DNA of 64,000 bases from Methylomonas sp. ZR1 (GTDB lineage: Bacteria; Pseudomonadota; Gammaproteobacteria; Methylococcales; Methylomonadaceae): positions 4,526,001 to 4,590,000 of the forward strand of contig NZ_RCST01000001.1 of assembly GCF_013141865.1 (NCBI RefSeq), read 5' to 3'. A program made the translations under genes and the position numbers. Below the pieces are notes generated by a model. It searched no databases, was not told the origin of the DNA, and was given only the letters and a program-made list of their open reading frames with translations. Positions 25,196 to 35,620 of the stretch are shown in pieces (the stretch's first letter is position 1; every line of letters starts with the position of its first letter).

Positions 25196-26256
25196 ACGGC
25201 AGCCTCCGCAACGCAAATATCGGCCACGGTCTGAGTGGCGGCGAGTCTGGCCTTGGCTTTGGCGGCCCGGCTCATGGATGTCAATGATGTCATGGCTTGT
25301 TCTAGGGTTTTACGCAGATTGTCCGCGTTTAATTCGGGTTGCGGCAGCAAGATGGCTGCACCGGCTTCGCTTAAATATTTGGCATTGGCGGTTTGATGAT
25401 CGTCGATGGCGTGCAGCAAGGGCACAAAAATCGCCGGTAAACCGCAGGCCGCTACTTCGCTGACTGTCATCGCGCCGGCTCTGCAGATGATCAAATCGGC
25501 CCATTGGTAAGCACCGGCCATATCCTCGATAAAGGCCAGGGCTTCGGCGTTCAGACCCAGCTTGCGGTAGCGCTCGGCCACTTCAGCTTGCATGGCGCTG
25601 CCGGTCTGGTGCTTTACGTCAAGATTGCTCAATCCGGCCAATGCCTCGGGCACAGTTTCGTTTAGGACTTTTGCGCCCTGGCTACCACCCAGGATCAAAA
25701 CCCTTAAATTGCGTCCGGCTTGCGGGTGCCATTCGGATTTTTCCGGCAGATTAATGAACGCATCTCTTAACGGGTTGCCGGTGCAGATCGCTTGTACCGA
25801 CTTGGCGAAGCTGTCCGGAAATGCTTCCAATACTTTGCGGGCAGCGAGCTTTACCAACAAGCGGTTGGTGGTGCCGGGTACCCGGTTTTGCTCGTGTATT
25901 ACCAACGGGATACCCAGCCATTTCGCCATCAGGCCGCCCGGACCAGCCACAAAGCCGCCCATGCCCAATACCACATTCGGTTGACGCTGTTTCAGTATGT
26001 GCCTGGCCTGCAGACAGGCTTGAATCAATTTAAAACCTGCGCCGAGTTTGGACAGTAGTCCCTTGCCGCGCATACCCGCTACTGCCAGCCAGTCGATGTC
26101 GATGTTGTTGGCGGGCACCACCCGGCTTTCCAGGCCTTTCTCGGTACCCAGCCAGCTGACTTGCCAGCCACGCTCGCGCATTTCCTGGGCGACCGCCAGT
26201 GCTGGAAACACGTGTCCGCCGGTGCCGCCTGCCATGATGACGATGCGGCCGCTCAT
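25192..26256 (-). CDS. murG: UDP-GlcNAc:undecaprenyl-pyrophosphoryl-MurNAc-pentapeptide transferase
   Basis: The 354-aa GT28 glycosyltransferase turns lipid I into lipid II on the inner face of the membrane. It has the N-terminal [12 protein letters not shown] loop, a second glycine loop near [15 protein letters not shown], and the donor-binding segment [19 protein letters not shown] and [14 protein letters not shown] follow. Its start overlaps ftsW and its end overlaps murC by four bases each. Confidence 0.97.
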   Translation of the reverse strand: MSGRIVIMAGGTGGHVFPALAVAQEMRERGWQVSWLGTEKGLESRVVPANNIDIDWLAVAGMRGKGLLSKLGAGFKLIQACLQARHILKQRQPNVVLGMGGFVAGPGGLMAKWLGIPLVIHEQNRVPGTTNRLLVKLAARKVLEAFPDSFAKSVQAICTGNPLRDAFINLPEKSEWHPQAGRNLRVLILGGSQGAKVLNETVPEALAGLSNLDVKHQTGSAMQAEVAERYRKLGLNAEALAFIEDMAGAYQWADLIICRAGAMTVSEVAACGLPAIFVPLLHAIDDHQTANAKYLSEAGAAILLPQPELNADNLRKTLEQAMTSLTSMSRAAKAKARLAATQTVADICVAEAAV

Positions 26257-27419
26257 GCGTGTTTCCCCTTCACATTGCTTTTATTGTTTTCGGTCACTTC
26301 GTAGTGAATCCGAAACAATACCGCCATCGCGCCGCACATCACGATCATACTGCCGCCACCGTAGCTCATCAGTGGCAAGGTCAAACCTTTGGTGGGCAGC
26401 ATGCCCATGTTGACGCCCATATTCACGAAGGATTGGAAGCCAAACCAGATACCCAAGCCATAAGCCGCCAAGGCAGAAAATTTCAGACCGGCTTGCTCGG
26501 CTTGCTCGCCAATCGCAAAGGCGCGCACGACCAGGGCGGCGAATAGGCCGATGATCAGCAGCACGCCGAGCAGGCCGAGTTCTTCACCCAATACGGAGAA
26601 CAAAAAGTCGGTATGCGCTTCCGGCAGGTAAAACAGTTTTTGCAGACCGTTGCCCAAGCCAACGCCGAAAAATTCGCCGCGACCGAAAGAAATCAAAGCC
26701 TGGGTGAGCTGAAAGCCGGTATCTCTGGCATCGGCCCACGGATCCATGAAGCTGGTGACCCGCGCCAGTCGATAGGGCGATTCAATGACCAAGATCACCG
26801 CTAAACTGGCGACCAAACCCAATAATATAATGAATTGAGAAATTCGGGCGCCGCCCAGAAACATCATGCCCATGGCAATGATCAGAATCACCACCGCCGA
26901 GCCGAAGTCGGGCTCGAGCAATAACAGTACGCAAGCTACCGAAAACAGCATCAACGGCTTGACCAAGCCGAACGCGGAGCGGCGGACGTGGTCGGCATGA
27001 CGGGTGACGTAACCGGCCATATAAATCACCGAGATGAATTTCACGACTTCCGATACCTGGATCCGTAAGCCCAGAATCGATAGCCAGCGGATACTGCCGT
27101 TAACCCTGATGCCGACGCCGGGAATCAATACCACCAGCAGCAAGGCCAGGCCGGCGATGAACAGGGTTTGGCCCATTCTTTCCCAGCTTTGCATCGGGAT
27201 GTTCAAAATGATCGCGGAAAAGCCCAAGCCAAAAGCAATATGAATGAGTTGCTTGAAGGGATAGTGCGAAATGTCGTCGGCCATTTTGACGCCCAGATGC
27301 AAAGAGGACGACGTGACCAGCATAAAACCGATGCCCAGCAGGCTGAAGCACGCCAACATCAACACCGGGTCGACGTGCAGGCGGTTTTGCGCGCGGGGCT
27401 TGGGCGTCGGTTTCAACAT
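26253..27419 (-). CDS. ftsW: SEDS peptidoglycan glycosyltransferase FtsW
   Basis: The 388-aa polytopic protein (about 10 helices) polymerises septal glycan together with FtsI. SEDS marks include G-S-I-R-W-L near the first third, S-P-Y-R-L-A-R-V-T-S-F, the long periplasmic loop with F-L-P-E-A-H-T-D-F-L-F-S-V-L-G-E-E-L-G, and K-G-L-T-L-P-L-M-S-Y-G-G-G-S near the end. The position between murD and murG identifies it as FtsW and not RodA. It overlaps murD by 7 bases. Confidence 0.97.
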   Translation of the reverse strand: MLKPTPKPRAQNRLHVDPVLMLACFSLLGIGFMLVTSSSLHLGVKMADDISHYPFKQLIHIAFGLGFSAIILNIPMQSWERMGQTLFIAGLALLLVVLIPGVGIRVNGSIRWLSILGLRIQVSEVVKFISVIYMAGYVTRHADHVRRSAFGLVKPLMLFSVACVLLLLEPDFGSAVVILIIAMGMMFLGGARISQFIILLGLVASLAVILVIESPYRLARVTSFMDPWADARDTGFQLTQALISFGRGEFFGVGLGNGLQKLFYLPEAHTDFLFSVLGEELGLLGVLLIIGLFAALVVRAFAIGEQAEQAGLKFSALAAYGLGIWFGFQSFVNMGVNMGMLPTKGLTLPLMSYGGGSMIVMCGAMAVLFRIHYEVTENNKSNVKGKHA

Positions 27420-28783
27420 AAGGGCAGACTCATCACGGCTTCCGCGAACTTATTGCCGCGGTCAACATAGCTGCGGTATTGATCCAGGCTGGCGCAGGCC
27501 GGTGACAGCAGCACGCTGTCGCCTTCGCTGGCCAAACTGGCGGCGATGGTGACCGCTTCTTTCATGTTGCCGGCGAAATGGACAGGCACACAGTTATTCA
27601 AAGCCTGCGCAATCAATGGCGCATCTTTGCCTATCAGGACCACGGCCTTGGTTTTTTCGGTGACGGCAGGCACTAGTTCAGTCATGTCTGCGCCTTTAGT
27701 TTCGCCGCCGGCAATTAAAACAACTTTATGCTCGTAGCCGTTTAGCGCGGCGATACACGCACCGATGTTGGTGGCTTTGGAATCGTTAACCCAATTGATG
27801 CCGCCTTTTTCCGCGACTTTTTGCATGCGGTGCGGAAGACCTTTGAATTTTCTGAGCGCATCGCACATTTTGGTGATGCTTAGACCGGCAGCCGTGCCCA
27901 GGGCCAGCGCCGCCAACGCATTGGCGATGTTGTGGCTACCTTCCAGGCGCAATTTACTGGCTGCCATCAAGGCTTGTTCGCCTTGCATTAAAGTATCGAT
28001 TTCGCCGCGACGCAGATAAAAATCGGCTTGAGTTTGGGTGGAAAAAGTCAATGTTTGCCGGGCGGGATCGCGCATGTCCATGACCATCGGGTCGTCGGCA
28101 TTCAAGATCATCACGCCGTCACCCCGAAACACCCGCTGCTTTTCCGCCGCATAACCGGCCATGCCGTCATGGCGATCCAGATGGTCCGGACTGACGTTTA
28201 ATACCGTGGCGACTTTGGCGTTTAAAGCGGTGGTGCGCTCCAATTGGAAGCTAGACAGTTCCAATACGTAAAGTTCGGCGTCTTGTTGCAGCAAATCCAG
28301 CGCCGGTGTGCCGAGGTTGCCGCCGATGGCGGTTTTGACGCCAGCGGCGTTAGCCATTTCGCCCAGCATGGTGGTAACCGTGCTTTTACCGTTGGAGCCG
28401 GTGATGGCGATAACCGGTTTATCAGTGGCGCAAGCGAATAAGTCGATGTCGCTGAGTACGGTAACGCCCGCCTGTACGGCTTTTTGGATGGCCGCTTCGT
28501 GTAAAGACACGCCAGGGCTGACCAGCAAGTGAGTGGCGACATCCAGCGCGGATTGGTCGAAACCGCCGGAAAACACCGGTACGTCCGGCATTTGTTCGCG
28601 CAAATTATCGATCAGCGGCGGATTTTTCCGGCTGTCGATTACGGCGAATTTAATCGGGGTCTTTTGCAAAAATTGAGCAGCCGAATAGCCGGTAGCGCCT
28701 AGACCGACGATCAATAGGCGAGCGTTATCCGGATTTAAGTTGAAATGGGTTTCCAGATTGCTGAGTAGGGCGGTGGTGTTCAT
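27413..28783 (-). CDS. murD: UDP-N-acetylmuramoylalanine--D-glutamate ligase
   Basis: The 456-aa ligase adds D-Glu to UDP-MurNAc-L-Ala. Marks are V-G-L-G-A-T-G-Y-S near the N-terminus, the P-loop A-I-T-G-S-N-G-K-S-T-V-T-T-M, N-V-S-P-D-H-L-D-R-H, P-H-R-M-Q-K-V, N-D-S-K-A-T-N, and the late L-L-S-P-A-C-A-S-L-D-Q. It lies 2 bases after mraY and overlaps ftsW. Length is usual (E. coli 438). Confidence 0.96.
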   Translation of the reverse strand: MNTTALLSNLETHFNLNPDNARLLIVGLGATGYSAAQFLQKTPIKFAVIDSRKNPPLIDNLREQMPDVPVFSGGFDQSALDVATHLLVSPGVSLHEAAIQKAVQAGVTVLSDIDLFACATDKPVIAITGSNGKSTVTTMLGEMANAAGVKTAIGGNLGTPALDLLQQDAELYVLELSSFQLERTTALNAKVATVLNVSPDHLDRHDGMAGYAAEKQRVFRGDGVMILNADDPMVMDMRDPARQTLTFSTQTQADFYLRRGEIDTLMQGEQALMAASKLRLEGSHNIANALAALALGTAAGLSITKMCDALRKFKGLPHRMQKVAEKGGINWVNDSKATNIGACIAALNGYEHKVVLIAGGETKGADMTELVPAVTEKTKAVVLIGKDAPLIAQALNNCVPVHFAGNMKEAVTIAASLASEGDSVLLSPACASLDQYRSYVDRGNKFAEAVMSLPLC

Positions 28784-28785
28784 GC

Positions 28786-29868
28786 TTATCTCAGTTTCAA
28801 AGTGGCCAGACCGATCAACACCAAGATGACCGAGATAATCCAGAAACGCACGATGATGCGCGGCTCCGGCCAGCCTTTCAATTCGTAATGATGGTGAATC
28901 GGCGCCATCAGAAACACCCGCTTTTTACGGGTTTTGAAGGAGGCAACCTGGATAATCACCGAGATGGTTTCCATCACGAAAATACCGCCCATAATCACCA
29001 GCACGATTTCTTGTCTAACCAATACCGCGACGATGCCCAGCGCAGCACCCAGGGCCAGTGCGCCGACGTCGCCCATGAACACCATGGCAGGATAAGTGTT
29101 GAACCACAAAAAGCCCAAGCCGGAACCGACCAGGGCCGCGCAGAACACCACCAGCTCGCCGGCTTTGGGGATGTGCGGAATAGCCAGGTATTGCGAGAAA
29201 TTCACGTGGCCGGACAAATAAGCAAAAATCGCCAAGGCGGCGGCGATCATCACGGTCGGCATGATGGCCAGGCCATCCAGGCCGTCAGTCAAGTTGACGG
29301 CATTGCTGGAGCCGACGATGACGAAATAGGTCAGTACGACGTAGCCCCAGCCGATGTCCACGGTGACGTTTTTGAAAAACGGCACGATGAATTGGGTTTC
29401 CGCCGCTACTTGAGCGGTGTTGTACAAATACAAGGCGGCGCTCAGTGCCACCAGCGATTGCCAGAAATATTTGGCGCGGGCGGATAGGCCGTCGCTATTG
29501 CCGAGCAGGACTTTTTTATAGTCGTCGATAAAGCCGATTACGCCGTGGGCCAGTGTCACCAGCAACACCACCCAGACATAACGATTGCTCAAATCCGCGC
29601 AGAGCAGGGTGCTGATCGCTACGGCGAACAAAATCATCGCACCGCCCATGGTTGGTGTGCCGGACTTGGAGAAATGGCTTTGCGGGCCGTCGTCGCGCAC
29701 GCTTTGGCCGATTTTTTTGCGAGTCAATTTTTCGATCATGGCCGGGCCGACCATCAGGGAAATAATGAGCGCGGTCAGCACGCCTAAGATGGCGCGAAAG
29801 GTCAGGTAATGTAGCACCCTGAAGCCGCTGTCGATATTGCTTAAATAATCCGCGAGTAAAAGTAACAT
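28786..29868 (-). CDS. mraY: Phospho-N-acetylmuramoyl-pentapeptide-transferase (lipid I synthase)
   Basis: The 360-aa membrane enzyme (about 10 helices) moves phospho-MurNAc-pentapeptide to undecaprenyl phosphate. Visible are K-S-G-T-P-T-M-G-G near the first cytoplasmic loop, F-I-D-D-Y-K-K with the catalytic aspartates, [21 protein letters not shown], and [12 protein letters not shown]. The length is identical to E. coli MraY. Its start overlaps the murF stop by one base (TAATG). Confidence 0.98.
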   Translation of the reverse strand: MLLLLADYLSNIDSGFRVLHYLTFRAILGVLTALIISLMVGPAMIEKLTRKKIGQSVRDDGPQSHFSKSGTPTMGGAMILFAVAISTLLCADLSNRYVWVVLLVTLAHGVIGFIDDYKKVLLGNSDGLSARAKYFWQSLVALSAALYLYNTAQVAAETQFIVPFFKNVTVDIGWGYVVLTYFVIVGSSNAVNLTDGLDGLAIMPTVMIAAALAIFAYLSGHVNFSQYLAIPHIPKAGELVVFCAALVGSGLGFLWFNTYPAMVFMGDVGALALGAALGIVAVLVRQEIVLVIMGGIFVMETISVIIQVASFKTRKKRVFLMAPIHHHYELKGWPEPRIIVRFWIISVILVLIGLATLKLR

Positions 29869-31232
29869 TAGGCTGCTCTGAAATTGTTGACCATCGCCGC
29901 CACCACGTTTTCCATTTTTTGGGCGCGCGAGCCTTTAACCAATAGGGTTTCCTTACCTGTGACGGCTGTTGTCAGTGTGTCTATTAATTGTTCCTGATCG
30001 TCGAAAAACTGGCCGCCGTCGCCAAAGGCTTCAACGGCATGTTTTGCCAATGCGCCGGTCGCGAACAAACGCTTCACTGATTTTGCTTTGATTAATTCGC
30101 CCATTTCCTGGTGTATCGCCGGGCTGTCCGGGCCGAGTTCGCCGAAAGCGCCCAATGCTACCCACGCTTCGCTGCCGCAATCGCTCAGTACGTCCAGCGC
30201 GGCTTTCAAGGAGTTGGGGTTGGCGTTGTAGGTGTCGTCGATGACGATGTTGCCCTTGCGGCCTAATAAAGGTTGCATGCGGCCGGTGACCGGTTGGAGT
30301 TGTTCCAGGCCTTGTTTAATGTCTGACAGGCTGATACCGAATTGCAACGCTACTGCCGCTGCGGCCAAAGCGTTTTTCACATTGTGAGCGCCGGCCAGAT
30401 GCAAGCGGATTGGTAAGGTGTCGGTCGCCGTTTTTAATTCGAAATAGGTGTTAAAGCCTTGTGCGTCCAAAGCTGTGGCAATATTTAACGCCGTGACGTC
30501 GGCTGCGGGGTGCAAGCCGAAGGATACGCTGCGATGGTTGCCGGCCATGGTCAGCAAGAAATCGTAAAAAGCGTCATCGCGATTTAATACCGCCACGCCG
30601 CCCTCACCGAGGCTTTTGACGATTTCGCTTTTGGTTTTAGCCACGCCTTCGATGCTGCCGAAACCTTCGATATGGGCGGCGCCAATATTGGTGATGACGC
30701 TGACATCGGCTTGCGCGTAGCGGCTGGTATAGGCAATTTCACCGGGATGATTGGCGCCCATTTCAATGACTGCGTAGCGATGAGAGTCATCCAGTTTGAG
30801 CAGTGTCAGCGGCACGCCGATGTCGTTGTTCAGATTGCCTTGGGTCGATAGGGTGTGGCCTTGGGTGGCGAAAATCGCCGCAATCATTTCCTTGACGGTG
30901 GTTTTGCCGTTGCTGCCGGTGACGCCGGCTACTTTGACCGACAAGGTTTTGCGCCAGTATCCAGCCAATTCCGCCAACGCCAAATGCGTATCGGCGACGA
31001 TGATTTGCGGTAAAGCGGATGGCGCGGCTCGCTCGAGTAACAGCGCTGCCGCACCGGCTTGCTCGGCTTTATCGATAAAGCTGTGGCCGTCGAAGTTTTT
31101 GCCTTTTATTGCGATGTACAGCGCGCTGGCTTGTAAGGTGCGGGTATCGATGCCGGTGGCGCGAATTTCTTTGTCTTCCCCGATTAGCTTGCCGTTGACG
31201 GCTTGGGCTATTTCGCTGAGTTGCAGCTTCAT
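29868..31232 (-). CDS. murF: UDP-N-acetylmuramoyl-tripeptide--D-alanyl-D-alanine ligase
   Basis: The 454-aa ligase adds D-Ala-D-Ala to complete the UDP-MurNAc-pentapeptide. It shows D-T-R and A-I-K-G-x-x-x-D-G-H near the N-terminus, the P-loop [20 protein letters not shown]-type [24 protein letters not shown], and [11 protein letters not shown] start at ATG 31232, where ATGA overlaps the murE stop, in preference to the start four codons upstream. Confidence 0.96.
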   Translation of the reverse strand: MKLQLSEIAQAVNGKLIGEDKEIRATGIDTRTLQASALYIAIKGKNFDGHSFIDKAEQAGAAALLLERAAPSALPQIIVADTHLALAELAGYWRKTLSVKVAGVTGSNGKTTVKEMIAAIFATQGHTLSTQGNLNNDIGVPLTLLKLDDSHRYAVIEMGANHPGEIAYTSRYAQADVSVITNIGAAHIEGFGSIEGVAKTKSEIVKSLGEGGVAVLNRDDAFYDFLLTMAGNHRSVSFGLHPAADVTALNIATALDAQGFNTYFELKTATDTLPIRLHLAGAHNVKNALAAAAVALQFGISLSDIKQGLEQLQPVTGRMQPLLGRKGNIVIDDTYNANPNSLKAALDVLSDCGSEAWVALGAFGELGPDSPAIHQEMGELIKAKSVKRLFATGALAKHAVEAFGDGGQFFDDQEQLIDTLTTAVTGKETLLVKGSRAQKMENVVAAMVNNFRAA

Positions 31233-32689
31233 GGTTTGCTCCACGCCGCCAGTGCTTGCTTGACGACAGCGCTATCGCTGAACGGCTGCTTTACGCCGCC
31301 GATTTCTTGGTAGTCCTCGTGGCCCTTGCCGGCTATCACCACGCAATCGTCTGGGTCTGCTTGTCGTATCACTGTGTTTATGGCCGTGGTTCTATCGTTA
31401 ATGACCGTTATTTTTTGGCTTTGGCAGCCGCTCAAAATGTCTTTAATAATCGCTGCCGATGCTTCGCTGCGCGGATTGTCGTCGGTGACGATGACTTGAT
31501 CCGCCCAGGTTTCGGCAATTTTGCCCATCTGCGGACGCTTGCCCTTGTCCCGGTCGCCGCCGCAGCCGAATACGACTCTCAGTCGGTTCGCGCCTTTGGC
31601 GGCTTTCAGCACTTTCTCCAGCGCGTCCGGGCTATGCGCATAATCCACAAATATCGTGGGTTTGCCGTTGCCGCCGAATTTTTCCATGCGGCCGGCAATG
31701 GCGTTTAATTTGGCCAGTTGCGCGACGGCGGCGTCGAATTCGCTGCCGGTCGCCAGCAGCACACAAAGCACGGCCAGCACGTTATCCAGGTTAAAGCCGC
31801 CAACCAGCGTTGTCGTTGCCCGGCGTCTTTGCTCGCGCCATATCACATCGAATTCGATGCCGGCGGCGCTATGTTTTACTTGCTCGGCACTTACGGCTTC
31901 CTTAGCAGTTCCGCGTTGGCCGGTCGCGCTATAGGTCCAGCTTTGCACGGCGTCCGGCAGGCTTTGCAATACCTCGGCGCTGCTGGCGTCGTCCAGGTTG
32001 ACCACGGCAAACTGCAGGCCCGGTGTTTTAAATAACGTCAGTTTGGCTTGCAGGTATTCCGCCATACTGCCGTGATAATCCAAGTGGTCCCTGCTCAAAT
32101 TGGTAAAAACCGCGCCTTTAAAGCTAACCCCGTTAACCCGGCCTTGGTGTAAGCCGTGCGAGGACACTTCCATGGCCGCGTTACGCTTATCCTGCTTTAC
32201 AAATTCGTTCAGCATCCGCTGCACGGCCAATGCATCCGGCGTGGTGTTGGCGGTCGGCTGCAAATTGCCGACATCGCCCCAACCCAGTGTGCCTATCACG
32301 CCGCAAGCCGGCAAAGCCTGTGCAATTAATTGGCTGCAGGTGGTCTTGCCATTGGTGCCTGTTACACCGATTACATTCAATAGTTGCGACGGGTTGCCGT
32401 AAAATCTTGCGGCGATCTCTCCCAGTTTTTGCGCTAAATCGGTTATTGCCCTGCTTGGCACTGTTACTTTGCTGACGATCTGCGTCTCCGCGCCGCTTGG
32501 GTCGTAAATCACCGCGACCGCGCCGTTCGCAACAGCTTGTTCCGCATGCGCAATACCATGCTGGACGGCACCGTTCAACGCAATGAATGCGTCGCCAGCT
32601 TGGATGTTTCGGCTGTCCAAACACAATCCGCTGATTGCCAAATCCGGCGGATTTACGGTCATTCCGTGTAGCAATTGGGCTAGCTTCAT
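31229..32689 (-). CDS. murE: UDP-MurNAc-L-Ala-D-Glu--meso-diaminopimelate ligase
   Basis: The 486-aa ligase adds the third stem-peptide residue. The P-loop is G-V-T-G-T-N-G-K-T-T-C-S-Q. The late motif D-N-P-R-S-E lies in the side-chain pocket, and the DNPR form selects meso-diaminopimelate rather than lysine, agreeing with lysA and dapF elsewhere in the window. D-S-R near residue 26 and H-D-L-type Y-H-G-S-M-A-E-Y are also seen. Its start overlaps the ftsI stop by four bases. Length is usual (E. coli 495). Confidence 0.97.
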   Translation of the reverse strand: MKLAQLLHGMTVNPPDLAISGLCLDSRNIQAGDAFIALNGAVQHGIAHAEQAVANGAVAVIYDPSGAETQIVSKVTVPSRAITDLAQKLGEIAARFYGNPSQLLNVIGVTGTNGKTTCSQLIAQALPACGVIGTLGWGDVGNLQPTANTTPDALAVQRMLNEFVKQDKRNAAMEVSSHGLHQGRVNGVSFKGAVFTNLSRDHLDYHGSMAEYLQAKLTLFKTPGLQFAVVNLDDASSAEVLQSLPDAVQSWTYSATGQRGTAKEAVSAEQVKHSAAGIEFDVIWREQRRRATTTLVGGFNLDNVLAVLCVLLATGSEFDAAVAQLAKLNAIAGRMEKFGGNGKPTIFVDYAHSPDALEKVLKAAKGANRLRVVFGCGGDRDKGKRPQMGKIAETWADQVIVTDDNPRSEASAAIIKDILSGCQSQKITVINDRTTAINTVIRQADPDDCVVIAGKGHEDYQEIGGVKQPFSDSAVVKQALAAWSKP

Positions 32690-34413
32690 TGTTTGCTCAA
32701 CAATAAATGCATGTTGTCCATGCCGTCCGGCTCAACGCCGTATACTCGTAATGCGCCCGCCATCACTTTCGAGAAAGCCGGTGCCGCCACCAGGCCGCCG
32801 TAATATTGGCCGGTGGTAGGTTCGTCCACCACAATCGCGATAATGAAACGCGGATTGCTGGCCGGCGCCATGCCCACAAATACCGATAAATATTTGTCTT
32901 CGCTGTAACCGCCGGCTGCGGCTTTTTTCACGGTGCCGGTTTTACCTGCTACCCGGTAACCTTCGACTCTGGCTTGGTATGCCGTACCTTCTTTGCTGAT
33001 CACGTGCTCCAGCATTTCCCTGACCTTTCTGGCGGTTTCGGGTTTGAAAATCCGTTGGGCATCGGGATCTTCATCGCGCTTGAGTAAAGTCACGGAATGA
33101 ATGATGCCGTCGTCCGCCAAAGCGGTATACGCTCTGGCCAATTGTAAAATCGAGGTGGAAACCCCGTAACCGAACGATAAAATCGCCTGGTCGAATTCGT
33201 GCCAGCCCTGATAATCCAGCAAAGAGCCGCTGGCTTCTCCCGGAAAGCCAACACCGGCGGAGGTTCCGAACCCCAGCCTGCTGTATACGCCCCAAAAATA
33301 CTCCGGCGGCATGCTCATCGCGATTTGCGTGACCGCGATATTGCTGGATTTTTGCAGTACGTGGGTCAAATCCATTGTGCCGTAGTTATGCACGTCCTTA
33401 ACGACGTTGCGACCCAAGTGATAGACACCATGGGTTTCTATCAACACGTTGGGTTTGATATAGCCACCATCCAGTGCCGCCGCTACCACGAAGGGCTTGA
33501 CCGTCGAGCCGGGTTCGAAGCTATCCACCATAGCCCGATTCCGATAGCGGTTACTGCTCAATTCCTTACGGTTGTTGGGATTGAAAGCCGGTTGGCTGAC
33601 CGTCGCCAATACATCACCGTTCTTGGCATCCAGTACCACCAAGGATGCCGAATGTGCTTTGTTCTGGATCATTGCATTCTGCAATTCCCGATAAGCCAGG
33701 TATTGCAGGCGTTCATCGATAGTCAACACCAGGTCGCGGCCCGGGATGGCTTCCTCAATATTTTCTACGTCCTTGATGATCTGGCCCTTGCCGTCCTTGA
33801 TCACGCGCTTTTTGCCGGGCTGGCCGCGCAGAATGTGTTCGTAGCCGTGTTCTATGCCTTCCTGGCCAATGTCGTCGATATTGGTAAAGCCCAATAAATG
33901 GCCCGATACCGCGCCGGCTGGATAGTAACGCTTGAACTCCCGCTCGAAATACACACCGGTAATTTCCAGTGCTTTGACCTTTTCGGCTATATCCGGGTTA
34001 ATCTGCCGGCGCAAATAGACGAAACGCTTATTGGCGTCTTTTTCCTTTTTTAACAGCGACCGCAGTTCCTTTTCCGGGAAACCGAGGATTTTCGCCATCG
34101 GTGTCAATTTGTCCTGTTCAGCATCTCTTAGTTGACGCGGATTGACCCAAATCGATTGTACCGGGGTGCTGATCGCCAAAGGCTCACCGTTGCGGTCCTT
34201 GATCTGCCCACGATAAGCCGATACCGACACTACGCCGACGTGCTGCATATCGCCTTTGTCCTGCAGGAACTCTTTATCGAGAATTTGCAGGTAAACCGCG
34301 CGCGCAACCAATCCGAGCATGGCCAACAACATTACCGACAGCAGCACTCTGCGGCGGATCACAAAATCTGTATTGTGGCGCGGTATCGTGCCCGCGCCGG
34401 AGGCAATTCGCAT
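32686..34413 (-). CDS. ftsI: Septal peptidoglycan transpeptidase FtsI (PBP3)
   Basis: The 575-aa class B penicillin-binding protein has one N-terminal membrane helix (about residues 20-42), a dimerisation domain, and a transpeptidase domain. The active-site motifs are S-T-V-K in P-G-S-T-V-K-P-F, K-S-S-N-I-A, and A-G-K-T-G-T-V-K-K. It crosslinks septal peptidoglycan with FtsW. Length compares with E. coli PBP3 (588). It begins directly after ftsL with no gap and overlaps murE. Confidence 0.97.
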   Translation of the reverse strand: MRIASGAGTIPRHNTDFVIRRRVLLSVMLLAMLGLVARAVYLQILDKEFLQDKGDMQHVGVVSVSAYRGQIKDRNGEPLAISTPVQSIWVNPRQLRDAEQDKLTPMAKILGFPEKELRSLLKKEKDANKRFVYLRRQINPDIAEKVKALEITGVYFEREFKRYYPAGAVSGHLLGFTNIDDIGQEGIEHGYEHILRGQPGKKRVIKDGKGQIIKDVENIEEAIPGRDLVLTIDERLQYLAYRELQNAMIQNKAHSASLVVLDAKNGDVLATVSQPAFNPNNRKELSSNRYRNRAMVDSFEPGSTVKPFVVAAALDGGYIKPNVLIETHGVYHLGRNVVKDVHNYGTMDLTHVLQKSSNIAVTQIAMSMPPEYFWGVYSRLGFGTSAGVGFPGEASGSLLDYQGWHEFDQAILSFGYGVSTSILQLARAYTALADDGIIHSVTLLKRDEDPDAQRIFKPETARKVREMLEHVISKEGTAYQARVEGYRVAGKTGTVKKAAAGGYSEDKYLSVFVGMAPASNPRFIIAIVVDEPTTGQYYGGLVAAPAFSKVMAGALRVYGVEPDGMDNMHLLLSKQ

Positions 34414-34686
34414 TTACGGCTTTATATAAATAATTTTGTCTTGGGCCGGCAAAGTCAGCATCAGCCGCGTTCTTGCTTCGATTTCAACCCGGTTTTCTTC
34501 GGTCAGCGTGGTCAATTCGAGTTGTAATCGGCCCCATTCCACTTCGTAGTCGTCGAGCTCTTTTTCTTTTTTCTGAATGTCGATAAACAGCAGGCGCGAT
34601 TGGTATTTGCTGTAGATCACGGCAATGCCGGAGATCATCAGCATCGCCACCAACAGTGTCAGCAGGATATTTCTTGCAATCGCCAT
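34414..34686 (-). CDS. ftsL: Cell division protein FtsL
   Basis: The 90-aa bitopic protein has a membrane helix at about residues 5-24 followed by a coiled coil (I-Q-K-K-E-K-E-L-D-D-Y-E-V-E-W-G-R-L-Q-L). FtsL pairs with FtsB in the divisome. The call rests on size, topology and position between rsmH and ftsI, as FtsL sequences are poorly conserved. It is shorter than E. coli FtsL (121), mainly lacking the cytoplasmic tail. Its ATG shares one base with the rsmH stop (TAATG). Confidence 0.93.
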   Translation of the reverse strand: MAIARNILLTLLVAMLMISGIAVIYSKYQSRLLFIDIQKKEKELDDYEVEWGRLQLELTTLTEENRVEIEARTRLMLTLPAQDKIIYIKP

Positions 34687-35615
34687 TAACGTTTCTCCCC
34701 AACTCGCATGACCGCGCTACGTGCGCGTGGGTTTTGTTGCAATTCCTGTTGTTGCGCCCTTATCGACTTGCCTATTTTGCGTAATTGGCCTTGTTCTATG
34801 TCTTGCTCTTTAATCGGCAACTTGCCTGGATTGGTTTTCGGGCCGGCTTGGTCGCGAATGAAGCGTTTGACGATGCGGTCTTCCAATGAGTGAAAGGCGA
34901 TCACGACTAAACGTCCGCTCGGTGCCAATATGTCCACGGCTTGTTTCAATCCGGTTTTAATCTGTTCGAGTTCTTGGTTAATCTCTATCCTGATCGCCTG
35001 AAAACTGCGGGTTGCAGGATGTTTGTGCTTGTCGCGAAACGGCACACTGTTTTCGATCAGTTTTGCCAACTGTAAGGTTGTCTGCAACGGTTGCTGTTGG
35101 CGTTGACAGATAACCGCGTTGGCAATTCGCCTGGCAAAACGCTCTTCGCCATATTCAAACAGTACGCGAACCAATTCTTTTTCGTCGACTTGCGCCAAAT
35201 ACTCTGCAGCCGACAGGCCGTGATTGCTATCCATGCGCATGTCCAAAGGACCGTCACGCAAAAAACTGAAGCCACGCTCCGCATTGTCTAGTTGCGGGGA
35301 CGATACGCCCAGGTCCATCAGAATGCCGTCGACTTTACCCTTATAGCCTTGTTGTTCAATAATGGAGCTCAGTTCCAAAAAACTGGCGTGATGCAAACTA
35401 AAACGGCTGTCTTCCAGCAAGCGCTTGGCTTCGTTGCTAGCAATCGCATCCATGTCTCTGTCAAGCGCCAGCAACCTGCCGGAGCTATTCAGTGCTTTCA
35501 GAATGCCGCTGCTGTGTCCGCCACGCCCGAAGGTGCAGTCCAGATAAATACCGTTCGGTTTTATGTTGAGCTGCTCTAAGGCCTCTTCGTACAAAACCGT
35601 CTGATGGGCGGTCAT
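34686..35615 (-). CDS. rsmH: 16S rRNA (cytosine1402-N4)-methyltransferase
   Basis: The 309-aa enzyme (formerly MraW) methylates N4 of C1402 in the ribosomal P site. It has H-Q-T-V-L-Y-E-E-A-L near the start, the SAM loop D-C-T-F-G-R-G-G-H-S, L-D-R-D-M-D-A, D-L-G-V-S-S-P-Q-L-D, G-F-S-F, and F-H-S-L-E-D-R-I-V-K. The start is ATG 35615, 5 bases past the mraZ stop; a TTG at 35624 is in frame but has no ribosome binding site, and E. coli homology begins near the ATG. Confidence 0.95.
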   Translation of the reverse strand: MTAHQTVLYEEALEQLNIKPNGIYLDCTFGRGGHSSGILKALNSSGRLLALDRDMDAIASNEAKRLLEDSRFSLHHASFLELSSIIEQQGYKGKVDGILMDLGVSSPQLDNAERGFSFLRDGPLDMRMDSNHGLSAAEYLAQVDEKELVRVLFEYGEERFARRIANAVICQRQQQPLQTTLQLAKLIENSVPFRDKHKHPATRSFQAIRIEINQELEQIKTGLKQAVDILAPSGRLVVIAFHSLEDRIVKRFIRDQAGPKTNPGKLPIKEQDIEQGQLRKIGKSIRAQQQELQQNPRARSAVMRVGEKR

Positions 35616-35620
35616 CTCCG